A stretch of 64,000 nucleotides of DNA from Ciborinia camelliae (taxonomy: Eukaryota; Ascomycota; Leotiomycetes; Helotiales; Sclerotiniaceae). Shown here one piece after another: positions 10,714-23,500 of the stretch. The stretch is from assembly GCA_025890175.1 (NCBI GenBank), contig JANPYM010000002.1:112757-176756 (forward strand), read 5' to 3'. The position numbers and the translations under genes were made by a program. The first letter of the stretch is position 1, and every line of letters starts with the position of its first letter. The notes under the pieces were generated by a model. It did not search any database. It worked only from the letters and a program-made list of their open reading frames with translations, and had not been told where the DNA came from.

Positions 10714-12401
10714 ATGGAAACAGTAAACCACCTCGCCGCCGCCGCATCCAAAGTCATCTGGGGTGAATCTCAATCTCCCCAATCTCAATCTCAAGGTCAA
10801 TCTCAATCTCAATCTCAAGCTCAAGCTACCGCTGATGCGGCAAATGCTACGTTTGTACCGGAGACTGGGGTTGCTGGAAGTGGAACGGAGGCTACGGGAA
10901 GAGAAGCTAAGGGAACGGATATGGATATGAAGGGTATGGATATGGATATGAAGGGAGTGGATATGGATGTGAAGGGTGGAGTGGTGGGAAATACAAAAAA
11001 GGGTGATCCGTATGATATGGCGAATTCGGGTATGTGATTATATTACTTGGTTTTTTTGATGGTATTTTGGTGGGGGGTTTGATGATGATGATGATGATAT
11101 GGATGTTTTACTTTGCGAGTTTGGGGATTTGATGATTATTTTTGGTGCTTAGTGGATGGGTATATTTGAGTGTGTTGCGATGGATTTCAGAGTAAGGAAA
11201 TGAGAAAGCCAGAAGAGAAAAAGCTAATCAACATGACATGCCAACCTTAGATTCTGCATCCACCGAACCCACGAATCCAAACCCCACCACCGCAGACCCA
11301 TCAATCACAGCAACATCAAGTGGTCTCGGTGCAAAAGCCATCGATTCTCCCCATCCATCCACAACCACAACCTCCAATCTCCCAGCAAAAACAATCCGAG
11401 AGACTCAGATCGCTCCTTTGGCACCCGGAAATGATAACACCAATACCAATACATCTACAACAGACTCCTCATCCAACTTCAAAACCACACCGGAGAACCT
11501 CCTCATTTCGGAAAACATCAATCCTAATCTCCCATCTACAACCGACACATCTACACATACACATACATCCACAGAACCACCAGCAACCCAACAAACCAAC
11601 CCCCAACCATCCACGACTCTCCCCATCCACCCCATCCACCCCGAACACCAAACGGAAAAAACAGGCGTCACGGATCTACATCGGGCCAATTCTCCACTGG
11701 GAACACAGAGTAGGGTTATCAAACCTTCTTTATCTCGCGATGATGGAGCGCCGGAAATGGTTGCGGATAAGAATGAGAATGAGGATAAGGATGGAGGTGT
11801 AGATCTCAATGAACCCGACTCTAAAGCTCGGGGGGAAATTGCGAGGGATGGGGATGGAGATGTAGGAGATGTAGGAGGTGCGGGCCCGGCTATGTCTCAA
11901 TCAAGCAGTACGCCGAATATGCATGGAGGGGCTGCGGATTTGAAAGATGAATGTGCTGTTATTTCTAAGAATGAAGATGAATCTGCCGTTATTTCAAAGA
12001 ATGAGGATGAGAAAGAGAAGCTCGATGATGGTGAGAAAGAAAAAGAAGAAAAAGAAGAAAAAGAAAAAGAAAAAGGAACCGGAGAACTATATATCAAGAG
12101 CACGGGGGTGGTAGCCGAGGGAGGCGATTTCGATGCGCAGAGGGCGGGGGCCGGAAGGGAGGCTGATCGTTTGTTGGGGAGGGATGGGGGGGTGGAGGAT
12201 GAGGGGGGGGAGAGGAAGAGTATGGGTAATAGCAATAGCAATGGTAGTGTGGGTGTGGGTGAGGGTGTGGAGGAAAATGGGGTTGAAGGGGTTGGTGGAG
12301 GAGTGGGAGTGGGAGGAGGATGGGCAGGGGCAGCGTCAAAGAAAGAGGGAAAATTCACTCATTTGAAGGAGAAGATTAGGGAGAAGTTGCATAAACATTA
12401 A
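10714..12401 (+). CDS. Acidic low-complexity protein, ascomycete family of unknown function
   Basis: Two exons, 10714-11029 and 11251-12401, separated by a 221-nt intron (GTATGT donor, CTAAT branch, CTTAG acceptor), give 488 aa. The join is in frame (NS-D-SASTEPT). The N-terminus METVNHLAAAASKVIWGE may form a short helix. It is followed by a Gln/Ser repeat (SQSQ), DMDMKG repeats and a long Ser/Thr/Pro/Asn region. Then come a duplicated AVISKNEDE motif and a Glu/Lys run. The segment GDFDAQRAGAGREADRLL and the basic end FTHLKEKIREKLHKH are the parts I recognise from unnamed filamentous-fungal proteins. It is probably largely disordered. No function is known to me. Confidence 0.75.
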
Positions 12402-12584
12402 GGGTTGGGGTTGGGGTTGGGGTTGGGGATTTATGTGAGTGAGAGTGAGTGAGAGGCATGAAACATGAGGGGTGAGAGACGGATTAATCTCATCTCATGA
12501 ATGAATGATATGGTATGATGTCTGTCTGTCTGTCCATCTCTTTTTGGGGGGTGGGAAGGAATAGGTGCTAGGTCTTTTTTCTTA

Positions 12585-12587
12585 TTT

Positions 12588-12623
<36 letters not shown>
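12585..12623 (+). repeat. CTTT microsatellite
   Basis: About nine perfect TTTC tetramers in tandem. Confidence 0.85.
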
Positions 12624-13273
12624 TTCTTCTTTTCGATGGATTTCTTTTGGGGGGGAGGAGGAGGAAGGGAAGGAGGAGGGAGGGAGGGTATGCATGGATA
12701 GGGATATAATTCGAGAGATTAATATAATAGGGTTGTTCTTTGGGATTTGGTCTTTGATCTTTGGGATTTGATCTTTGGGATATGATATGATGGCCTCTTT
12801 GGTATGATAGGTAAAATACAACAAAAATAAAAATTTGATCTTGATCTTGATCTTGATCTTGATATCAATATAATATAAATATTTATTTACGCAACGTCAC
12901 GGTAGTGGATCCGACTACCTAGTCCTCCTCCTGTCCTGATGTTAGGTTAGTGAGATGAGATAGGTAGGTAGGTAGGTAGGTAGGTATATATATGTGTATG
13001 TATATAAACGCATAATTCATATATATATATATATATCACCGCAAAATCCACAAGCTCAAAAGTAAAGAATCTATCATTCCGTAGACTCCACGCGGCACGC
13101 GGCACGCGGCTAAGTGGCCTACCTAGGTAGATATACGATGCTTAGTTCGAAACCAGCATTAGCATTTGATATAATTACCCGATGGTCGTTGATGCAACTA
13201 CAATATCTATTTGGTATGGTATCACATTGCTGGTCATATATATCAGATATCTATTTTATGAACTTTATGATTA

Positions 13274-13276
<3 letters not shown>

Positions 13277-13333
<57 letters not shown>

Positions 13334-13372
13334 AATTGATTGATTGATTGATTAATTGATTGATTAATTGAT
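13277..13372 (+). repeat. TGAT microsatellite
   Basis: About 24 TGAT units over 96 bases, with a few TAAT variants in the right half, which suggests point mutation after expansion. Confidence 0.9.
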
Positions 13373-13805
13373 AGTGTTCTAAAGCTAAATGCTACGAGGG
13401 ACTTATATACCCGTGCCTAGTCACATTCCTTAGTCACATGCCCTGATTCATTAGTATCCCAACAGTGTCTGCTGGACTGGTGTTTCTCGCTCAAAAGCCT
13501 ACCGATGCGTTTAGTGTAGAGAGGAATGGGTTCCCGATCCATATATACATGCATTTATCTATTGTAGACTTATCCAAGATTGAGGACTCTTGTCGCCATT
13601 GGCATTTGACCGTCCGATGGTAGTTGTTGGTGCTGTTGAGAGAGAGGAGGGGGCAAGCGGAAAGAAACGACGAGACCATCTCTCAGGGCAGTAAATGATC
13701 CCATCAGAGGCTTCTTCTTTCTTCCATATATCCCCACGAAGAAAATTATGGGCGGATATGATGGATTTGGTGTCGGAAAGATTGTAGAAAGAAGTTGAAA
13801 GAATC

Positions 13806-14018
13806 GACCAGTGGTAAAGAAATCACGAAGGCTCCACAAATAGATCTTCAGCATCTGCGTTGACAAAGGGATCAAGTAGAAGGCTTATCAGTTATATAGG
13901 AAGGCTAAGGTGTTCGAGAGGTGAAACCTCTCGACTAAATACATGGTAAGTGGATGCCTAGTTTATGAGGCATAAACAAGCCTCACAGCGTCGCCTTCAT
14001 GATTTCTTTACCACTGGC
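13806..14018. repeat. Nested inverted repeat with inner hairpins
   Basis: Arm 13808-13832 (CCAGTGGTAAAGAAATCACG...) and arm 13993-14017 are reverse complements with one mismatch over 25 bp, spaced by 160 bp. Inside lie a second palindrome at 13914-13934 (TCGAGAGGT / AACCTCTCGA) and a short TTTATG/CATAAA hairpin near 13960-13975. This is foldback-like architecture. Confidence 0.75.
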
Positions 14019-14339
14019 GTCATCACGAATTCCCAAACCCAGATCTCAAGTCGGGCCAGCGCCGGAGATTCTCTGCCTTGATTGACGAGGGAGATGTGGG
14101 TTCGCTTGACCAGATTGTAATGGTCTGGCCATCCCATCCATATAAATCTCCTATCTATTGCAAACTTATCCTCGATTGGAAGGTGCTCGTTCTCCTCGAG
14201 TTTCAAGTATTGAAGGTTGCATCGCTTGAGCTCGGTGATAAATCGCATGAAGATATGAGGGCTTAACCCACAATTCCTCGATTGGCGCGGCGATTCCCGT
14301 GATATAAGGGAGCGGCAAGACGCTATCCCGGTGGCGATT

Positions 14340-14397
14340 GTGACGGATGTAATACCTCACAATTGACGGGCCAATTGTGGGGTATTACATCCGTCAC
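14340..14397. repeat. 26-bp near-perfect palindrome with 6-bp loop
   Basis: Left arm 14340-14365 begins GTGACGGATGTAATACC; right arm 14372-14397 is its reverse complement except for one T/C change; the loop is ACGGGC. The right edge reads outward as CAGTGACGG, resembling the CAGTG start of many hAT-type terminal repeats. No flanking target duplication is visible. It could be two abutting transposon ends or a foldback remnant. Confidence 0.8.
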
Positions 14398-14584
14398 TGC
14401 TCTGCACGTGAATGCAGTAAATCAAGTTGACTTCCTCATATCAGGTTGCTTTCACTTTTGTATTTCCGCAGCTCCCCGTCTCCCCCAATGCAACGTCAAA
14501 TGTGTCCGGTGCGCAGTATTCGGTCTTGGAGACCGGGTTGATATCCAGCATTGCTGGGGGACCCAGGGGGCCGCGGGGCTTGGA

Positions 14585-14623
14585 TAGACATATGTCCTGG
14601 GACAATAGACATATGTCCCAGGA
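14585..14623. repeat. Repeated AGACATATGTCC with TGTCCTGGGACA palindromes
   Basis: AGACATATGTCC occurs twice in direct orientation. Each copy runs into TGTCCTGGGACA or its reverse complement TGTCCCAGGACA, so the stretch is at once a direct and an inverted repeat. Confidence 0.7.
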
Positions 14624-17600
14624 CATCGCTGATGTCAGCCTGGGGCGCAGAGCGACGCGTGGGCGGACCGATGTGTAGGCGTGACCGCCGGCGCCAAAAA
14701 AATTCAAATCATTTCTCTGTCTTCTTGTGCCCGACTCCAAGCAAAGAGTGGTGCCTTCAAATGAATCATATATTAAACAATATCCTGCCTCTGGAAGTCT
14801 GCGGAGGATTTGTTAGATACCGTTTGACTTGAAATGTTGATTCGAAATAAAGAAGGGGATAAGAACTTACTTGAATTAAGAATCCTCATGCGATTCATAG
14901 AATTGAAGGCCCTCTAAAGTCAAAGGCTGCTCAAAATGCTCTTCGGACTTCCTCCATGCCTGGAAATCGAATGAAGTCACGCTATCTTTCTACCATTATA
15001 GATTTATTGGGAGCAGAATGCCTCGAAATCCGATGCGCGTCTGATAAGCTTTGTGGTACCGCTGGATAGGTGTTATCGAGGTTCGCGAGGAAGACTCGTT
15101 GAAGCTCCAAGTTAGAACTTCTCACTAGTCTTCGTGGTGTAACAAAGCAATCGCAGAAGCAGTGGTTTCAAACTATTCCTCTTGTTGGATTTCTGCGGAG
15201 GTTGCAAACGAAATATCGGTGAGGATTCGAGAGATTTCTTAGTTTGGTTATGGTGAGCCGGTAAATCTGCCGTGCACAAGGCCCAAAAAACTCTATGATC
15301 AGTTAGCATGCGTAGATATATCTGGCATTGAAGTATTAACATACCTAACTATCTTTCCTCCATTGAAAAAACCACATCATCGTCACCAACTTCACAATAT
15401 CAAACCACAAAGGCACGCCGAAGCGGCTACAGGAAACAAAGTATATTACTACAAAAACTATCAATACATGAAACCACATGGCCCATTGCTAACGGCAAAT
15501 TCATATCTGATCCCTCGAGTTTGGTGGCTCGGTGAATGGATCAGTTAAAGCCGCAGAATGCTGGCTATGAACCGATTTACCATCGCCCATTCACCAAGCC
15601 GCCGCAGAACGTAACTGGGCAGATGTTCTCTTTCAAGATAGGGTTGCAAGATGCACATAGTAAGTGTCCGCAGTTCCCTTGAACAACTGTTTCTGTTAAG
15701 TTGTAGTGGGGGCAATTGTAGAAACTTGCCCCCACTGACATTCTCTCGAGGTCCTATCCAGGATAGCAGCGTGTCGTAGGGAGGGTCTACATGATGAGCA
15801 ATGACATGCCAGGTTGCGCACAGCGTAGCCGGGACTGCCGGGGTCACCTGAGTGGCGGCTTCCTCGGCAGGCCCATCCAGCGTTGGAATGGTGCGGATAT
15901 GAGTGACCGACCAGGTTTTTGATACCCGGATTGAGTCTTAACCAAAAAAGCTTGGTGATCGTAGAACGGACCTAGTACTTGATAGTTTAGAATTAGTTTG
16001 TGCTTTAAAGGATAATGCTGGTGGAGCTTTTGCTTACTTACCAAACAAGCCTTTTGGTTCAGATGTTTTCCCGGGTAGTCTCTGTCCATGTGCTCATGCG
16101 ATCTCCTCGTTAGAAGACCGCGATGAAGTTCTTGCTGAGACTAAGAGATTGGCATGTGGTCTATCCTATCTCGAAGTTCAAGAGATAATCGAAGGCTGAT
16201 GAGGAAGAGGATACCAAGAGAAATGACCAATGGACTATGATTAAATTTTAGTTTCCGGTCTGCTTTGGAGCTCTTGATCAAATTTCTTACCTTTCAAGCC
16301 AGTATTTGCGTGACTTCCTTCTTTCATCTTATCAGATAGCAACCAAGAATGCTAGCTTTCATTGTCCTTTGAAAGGTGGTCGAAATTTGTTGACTTTGAT
16401 TTCAGTAGTCTTAACTGCTGGTTCTGTATCCTGGAGTGTAATGCAAGAAAGCAATGCCACTGAGATACAAATCAAGATCGTCTGCAACTAAAAACTAAAT
16501 CTCTGCTTTCCGTGCATGTGCTAGTATTCATCTGTAAAGCATATATAGTCAGCAAAGAAACTCGTACAGAAAGATGACACCCTGTGAGGTAGACTTACTT
16601 GAGACTGGATTCAGATTTTTCCAATTGGTAGCCACCAAGATTGAAACCCTTTGACTGACATCAAGACAAGAGGCGAGCAAAGAGCTGATGGGGTAAAGAG
16701 AGATATAGGAAGAGAGGCCACGGTGATGTTTGGAGGAAAATGGTCGTTAGGCAGAGAGATACAAAGACCTTCCAGTTAAGAAAGTAAGGAGAACATCTAC
16801 CTCCACAATCGGATATTGTTTCTGCTCAAGCATCATCGAAGGGAGAGGTGGTAGCTAAGTGAAAGTGTTGAGGGGAGGAAGAGGAGTGAGTAAGATAATT
16901 TGAAGGAGGGATTTTGGGGTTGACCTTAATTTTGAGTGTAAGATTGGGGTAGAGATAATTTTGCATCAAAAGTGTAGCTGGAAATCATTCGACGAGGTAA
17001 AGAGAGAGCTTGAGGATAAAAGCAAGATGAAGTTTGTAGGAAAGTAGTCATCTGCTAGATAGAGAAGTGTCATTATCGGGGATATTCCGAAGAGAAGAGA
17101 AGATTGCATGGTCGAGAGATCGAGAGATATCCAAGGTCATCAGTCCACTTTGCTTATTGAGCGCCTTGAATTTGGAGCTGGGTCGAGGTAGGTGGACTGT
17201 CTCTCCATACCTAGTCAACTGAAGAATTAGCCAAATTCTATCAATCACAAGGATCATCAAATTGACGTACTCAAACTTATTTGCCCAAGTCTTGTATCAA
17301 ACATTGAAGGCTCTGCAGCTCCTTTCAAGTCCACTGGCAGATGGCAGATGCATTTGATGATCAAAATATCAAAGAACTTGATAAATGGTATCAGAATAAT
17401 CGTACACCCAAAAAATAAGGACAAAAAGAAGTTTTCCCTTCAAAGATCGAGTGAAAAAATGTCGATCTATGGTTCTTGGGATCTGGTGCTTAAATCAGAA
17501 ATGGATATTTTCAAATTACAAACCGAGTGGGAAATAAACAACCCTAAACTTCGGCAACCGGCATTTTGAAGATCCGAAGATGCTTGTATCATACGATTGT

Positions 17601-18670
17601 TTTCTTCTCTTGCTGCTATAGTAGGAACCTGAGAACTATTGTGAGGCCTGGTTGGTTGGATGATATGTATCTTGACTTTCCATGACTACTATCCTACTTC
17701 ATCCTTCCTCTTGACAAGTATCTAAATCACCTTTACCTCCTCCAAACTATCTACAGCTATATCTATAGATAATGAGTATAAGATATCAAGTAATTCTTCC
17801 TCAAAGTCTTGTCTCTAGGAAGACAAGTACCTACATGAAAAAGTCTCGAACTCGAGAGTTGTCCATCCATTCATCCATAACTCAGTCATTTGCAGCAAGC
17901 CAGCAAGTAAATTAGCATGCCGCTTAAGAGATCGGAATGAGATAGAACTGAATGATTCACCCTCGGTCACAAGAAAGTAGAAAGAAACCTGGAAGTTCTT
18001 CAATATGGGATCACCCAACCAGTAGGGAGCTTTCTTCAAATAGTGGTGAATCTCAAAGAGGGGGATCTCTGAGGTAGAAAAGTCAGCCTCAGCACTGCCA
18101 GGTTTGCATGAAACAAAGTGAAAAAGAACCTGGAATTCTCTGAATACCTATCTTATCGGTAAATAGATCTAAGACTTCCAGAGAGGTCTACATACCCAAT
18201 AAAAGTACCTAGTCAAACTTGACCTACGTCAACATATATATATCCAGTAGATGTATTTCCAGAATGTTACACTATATGATTCTAAAAGTCTCCCCATAAC
18301 CACACTTCTCACTATATTCCACTACACCTAGGTAACTATCCAGGGCTCTCATAAATAACCTTGGAATAGACTCTACCTGCAGTCTTGCTTTCCAGAAATC
18401 TTTCCAGAAAGGAATCCCCTTACCTTACCTTGTTACTCCCGTCCCATCTATCCTCATCCTCTCCAGCTTACAATCAACTAAAACATACCTAATTATGCGT
18501 AATTCCAAAAGAAGGAAAGAAGATTCATATTCCCCTCTTCTCCTCATCAATCTCTCTCCAAATCTCCTCCGTATGTTCCCAGATCTTTTTTCCCGCCCCA
18601 TCGCTCCTTAATGGTCCCAAGACCTTTTCATTCCCACATACTTCACCATCCCACATAACATTATACCCAC

Positions 18671-18719
18671 CAGTCCCCCTCCCCCACCCCCTCCCCCCAC
18701 CCCCTCCCCCACCCCCCCC
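18671..18719. repeat. C-rich tract
   Basis: About 50 bases of CCCCCAC/CCCCCTC units (G-rich on the minus strand), about 80-130 bp beyond the apparent stop of the broken dehydrogenase on its strand. Confidence 0.75.
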
Positions 18720-18798
18720 ATCCCAATCCACACGCACTCCCTCCCCCTTCCCCCACTCCTCGGAGCAAACCTCCCCCCACCCCCATCCCAATCCACAA

Positions 18799-19849
18799 CT
18801 ATCTCTCGCCCATCTCCACCAACCGCACAAACCCAGGTCCCAACGCCATCATCAACGAATGAACCCTCACCCTCACCCCCAGCCTCGCAAACCAGGGTAA
18901 TTCGCTCGCAAACCGCGTATCCACCAGCCCGGGACTACAATAGTATGAACGAAAGAAACCCGCGGTTCCCTTGCCGCGTATGCGGAAACCAAACCATGAG
19001 GGTATTCATCGTGATACTATGATGTGCGCATTGGCGACCGGAGAATGTGTTGGGGGCCCGAAGAGCAAGGTTCGCGCGATCCAGGGGTCCTTCGTTGGAA
19101 GCACCGAGGATGGAGAGGACGGTGCTGGGTTGTGAGATTGGGGTGGTGGGGCTGGGAATGGGAATGGGAATGGGAGCGCGGAGAAGTGGGAGAAGAGTAT
19201 GCGTGAAGCGATGGCGGGAGTAATAGTTGAGAGTGAATTTGCGGTCTAGATTTTGGGGATTGGCTCTCCCCCATAGGACATATTAGGTATTTCATCGCTT
19301 AATTCCATACGAATACCCCATCTAGAAAATAGAGAAATCATAAAATTAGCAAGAAATAGAACTCACGATCCCAACCCCTCAAATTCAAATTCCCTTGACC
19401 ACAACATAAGAAATTGATCCTTCCAGTAGCACCCTTCCTTTCACTTTCCTTCTTTTTGATAATATCACATACACGATCGACTTCTGCGATATCACTGATA
19501 TCTGCAGGGAGAAAATCGATAGTTGCAGTTGGATGAATGGTTTTCCCTTCAGTGATGATGTTTTGGGCGGCGGCATGGGAGCGCCCGATGAGGTAGATGT
19601 GTGGTGGAGTGGAGTCAGATGGGGTAATGGGTGATGAGGCGGGAGCAAGGGATCTCAAAAGGGCATATAATGTAGATTGACCTATTCCCGACGTAGCACC
19701 AACTGTATAAAATATTAGTATGGATATTGAAGAGTAGAATAAGAAGAGAAATATAGGTATACCAAAAACAGCCACGAATCCCGGGCCGACTTTTGATTTC
19801 AAAGCTGCATTCCAAGGTTTTCGGCTCGGATTGTTGAGAGTAGAACCAT
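18799..19849 (-). pseudogene. Short-chain dehydrogenase/reductase, multiply frameshifted
   Basis: The NAD(P)-binding motif reads VGATSGIGQSTLYALL, followed by HIYLIGRSHAAAQNII, DFLPADISDIAEVDRVCD and INFLCCGQGNLNLRG. After a second intron come LDRKFTLNYYSRHRFTHTLL, LSILGASNEGPLDRANLAL and CAHHSITMNTLM; these fit a fungal SDR family that normally begins MVLLSTIRA. The ATG at 19849 gives exactly MVLLSTIRAEN but is out of frame with AALKSKVGPGFVAVF. A 5-bp tandem duplication (AAACCAAACC, 18986-18995) shifts the frame after MNTLM. A further shift separates RVSFVH from SPGLVDTRFASELPWF. The latter frame ends at 18799. Three independent shifts argue for a pseudogene, or for poor local assembly. One intron follows FVAVF (GTATAC...ACAG). 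Confidence 0.72.
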
Positions 19850-20521
19850 GATTTCGTTTGTTTAGTCTTAGGCTACCTACCTAGTTATGGTTTCAAATGG
19901 TTCTTATATACTTTTTGAAAATAGAATCTGAAGCATTGATGAATGGAATTTGAAAGTGGGAGGATGTCACGTAAATATAAAGTAGACGCGGGAATGAAAT
20001 CTACTTGGATCGGCTTTGCGGCCGCTTGCCGATTTATACAAGAGGAACAGGCAGACGGCGACGCGATGGATGTTATATCAGCCGAGTGCGGCGGCTTTAA
20101 ATAAATTTATTATCCGAGCCGAATACTGACTGCAAGACATAATTCCGATAGTCATACAGGTTGACGACGGTCTCTATTCTTGATGTACATTCAATTTAAT
20201 GAACGCACGTACAAGATCCCCGCTCGGCTATTGGCTGCATCACGCAATCAGAAATATTCACAATCAAGTCACCACATAAAGGTACTCAATTTCATTTTGC
20301 TAGCTATCATACACAGAAAAATCAAGATGACCATAGAAACAAATCTAAACTAGTGAGCAGGTAGTCTCCAGATCGCACCATCAGCCACCCTAAAGATCGT
20401 CAAAACTTAAGTGTCGACTTTTGAATGTCCGAAATAATCTGCTATCATGAAACGTGCGCCCGTGCCAGTGAGAGGAGCGACAGCAACAAGCTGAGGATCC
20501 CCCACCTACCACCAAAGAACT
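19850..20521. other. Intergenic
   Basis: No coding sequence is seen between the broken dehydrogenase start and the 3' end of the helicase gene. Confidence 0.5.
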
Positions 20522-23500
20522 TCAGAGGCCTTCCAAAAAGTCGAAATCGTCGTTGGTGAGATTGAGCATTTCACCGCCCAAGGCTTTCAAAGGCGTAACC
20601 TCGTTGCTGCTGGGAGTAGTATCACTAATGCTCAACAAGCGAGGAATGATATTTTGAACCTTGGGACCTACAACTCTCTTTCCATCAACAAATCGAACCG
20701 GCTTATGAGTCTCCTCAAAGATCAAATCCTCCGGGTTTGGCTTGTTCTCGTTTGCCCGCTCCTCTCTTTCAAGACGCTCTTTGTTAATGGTTTTGTCCGA
20801 GCTAACCGGATCCCAGGAATCCCAAGCTTCACGACCCTTTTCTGGCGATAGGTCTCTTGACTTGCTTGGGGAGCACATGAACATATAGGAATTGCTCCGG
20901 TCAATTTGTTGATCAAATTTCTTCGGTGGTTGATTCAACTGCATTTCATGACTTGATGCTGCAAAAAAGAATTTCTGTGGCGAGCGTTGTCTTTGATTAG
21001 GAGAGGTATTTTCCCAAGCATTCTGTCCATTGCTGCCGTCGCTGATGATTTTCTTAGGGGAAGAGTCTAGGTCAAGATCCTGCAGACGAGATGACACGCG
21101 GCATTCATCACATCGGCAAAGTTCTCCACAACTGGCACTACAACCATGGCCACAGAAAGGTATTTTTAAGCAAGGCTCTTTGCAGAGGATAAATTCATGC
21201 TCCGTCGGATGACACTTGTGTGGACAAAGATGGCCACATGGCAGCATACCACCACAATAATCATGACAGCCACCACTTAGCTCATCCCAGTGTTCAGGCT
21301 CGGACACCTGCGTGAGATTTTGATGCTTGGAGCATAAAATTGGTAGTTGAGACGCAAATCTTTCCTCATCTAACAGATGCAAGAGAATCGGTAGCCATAA
21401 CTTCTCACGAGCGCCGTTCTCACCTTCTTGCCCGGCAAGGGTGAGTCCATTCCCAAAGAGATAAAGACCACGTTGAGCACGTGACAAAGCAACAACCACA
21501 CGATTCTTGCTGCGCAAGAACCCCACTGAACTAAATGTATTACCTCTCACCAAAGATAGCAAGATAATTTCGTTTTCTTCTCCTTGATAAGCATCGACAG
21601 TGTACACCTTAAAGTATGGGGTCGCGACACTTGTGACACGTCGAGAGAGCTCTTTAAGGAGCAATTTTCGTTGGCCATTATAGTACTAGTCGTCTGTCAG
21701 TCAAAGTTTGAATGGAGGAGAGGAAATCATTACATACTGTCAATACTGTGATTTTGTCTGGATTTATACCATTAATGACTAGGTAATTGAAAAATCCAGC
21801 AACCATTTCAGCTTCTGGTGCATTATAATAACTCATGTTGACATCTCTACGCTCTTGCCATCTGTGAGAGAAGAAGTAAGAATCAACAGCCATACCAGGA
21901 ACTGGAGGGCGATTGGCGATTCGGTCAAGAACACTAGGATGATCGTGAAGATTGATATAGAACGGATGAGGTTCAATACATAGAAGCTCTCGAATCTCCG
22001 AAATCATACGGCGTTGTTTATTTAACATTGTGTAGCCCATGCCGTTATTGACGAGTCTCTCAAACAAGGAGATTGACAAATAGTACGGATGAGACATGAA
22101 GCGGTCGAGGGTGGTATTTGCCGTAAGTTGACGGTGATCTCCTACAAGTATCACTTGCTCCAGTGATGGTATAATGCTTGCTGTGACATTCGCTTCCAGG
22201 GTTTCTGCCGCTTCTTCAATGAGTAGTATACTAGGGTTCAAAGCGGAAAGTAGTCCCCTGTACTTAGACAGACCGGTTGTTGTGCAACCAATAACCCTCG
22301 TGTCTAACTCGTCGATGTAACCAACATCACGTGTCCACTATTTCTTTTAGTATCAGAGAAGACCGTCTCAAGAAGGATTGACCTACCTTTGCCATTTTGA
22401 GAGAATTCATGGAGACTTGGTAGTTAGCCAGCTTCTCAATGAGCTTACGAGTAAGCTGATCATAGTAAAGCTTCTCCCAATAGCAATAAACAGAACCGCG
22501 ATACTTCTCTGGTATGTCGAAGAGACTCCCAGTTTTGGCGAGGATATTTTTGGGATCATTTTTGCCTGTGACTCTGCGACCAGCAATTTTGCCTGTAAAG
22601 CTACGTCTTAACGGAACCCAAGTTCCACTAAGAGATTCCTTGTTTTCTTGCGATTGGACTTCAACTTCAACCTCTTGTAATTGTTCGAATTCTTGATCGG
22701 GATCCTCTATCTCGAGATTCTTGTTGATGACCGGAGTCCTCGGCATGCGCACTATCTGTCCGGACCCAAGCCCTACAATTGAAGTAAGTACGGTTCAGCA
22801 GTGTATGTTTGAGATCCTAGATACTTACAAGGCAAGAGAGGGTCAAAATTCTCATCTCCCATATCTGTCGAGCTTGACCAGCCAGGTTCGAAGAAAGAGT
22901 CATAATGTTCTTGACTCATAATACTGCATTCCAATAAGATCTTTCCCGACAACATATCTTGTTTAGTGATATGAAAAAGGAGTTCTTGGATTGATTCAAT
23001 CACAGTGTCGTGTGATCTGTAAGTTGATCTGACGCTCGAGCTAGATTTTAAATCTTTACGAAGCTCGTAAAGTGTTCGTGCTACTATCGTAGCATTCCCC
23101 TTGTCACATCTACCTCCAAGGCGCACAAACTTGTTCTCGAAACGGGCAATATGGGTAAGCAATTGGTCAAGAGCGTGGTTAGTCTGAGCAGCGACAATGA
23201 TTGGTCCCTCCGTTCTGTTGCTCAACATAACTTTAAGAGCTTGGACAGAGGTGAACGTCTTACCAGTACCAGGTGGGCCCTATAAATAAGAGCCAAGGTC
23301 AGTTCAAAGCTCATGTAACTTTATATCTAATTAAGATATGCTACCATGATACAAGATAGAGATGCCGTTTCTCACCTGTACGATTGCCAAGCTCTGAGTG
23401 AGCATGCGTTCACAAGCTGCGAGCTGCGAGTCATCCATTCCTGATTTTGGAAGATCCGGAAACCCCTTCAAGAGATCAACATGGCGCAGCTTTTCTTCTT

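Larger units (their letters stand above)
12402..18798. other. 6.4 kb without a supported gene; microsatellites and palindromes
   Basis: Repeats include GGGTTG units (12403-12430), CTTT (about 12585-12623), GATCTT (12836-12863), GGTA (12961-12986), AT (13018-13036) and TGAT (13277-13372). From 13.5 to 15 kb there are several inverted repeats, listed separately. Open frames at 13570-13875 and 13997-14248 (minus) share a segment only because they sit on opposite arms of an inverted repeat. From 15 to 18.8 kb I see no family-like protein on either strand; it may hold decayed sequence or a non-coding RNA. Confidence 0.5.

Noticed and set aside
10262..10747. 161-aa open frame on the minus strand
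   Set aside because: It overlaps the start of the low-complexity gene and translates CA/TG-rich repeats.
11405..11809. Long antisense frames within the low-complexity gene (also 11897-12358)
   Set aside because: Produced by codon bias of Ser/Thr/Pro and Glu/Lys runs on the sense strand.
13570..14248. A minus-strand gene built from the frames at 13570-13875 and 13997-14248
   Set aside because: No recognisable domain and no convincing splice path; the stretch is explained better as inverted repeats.
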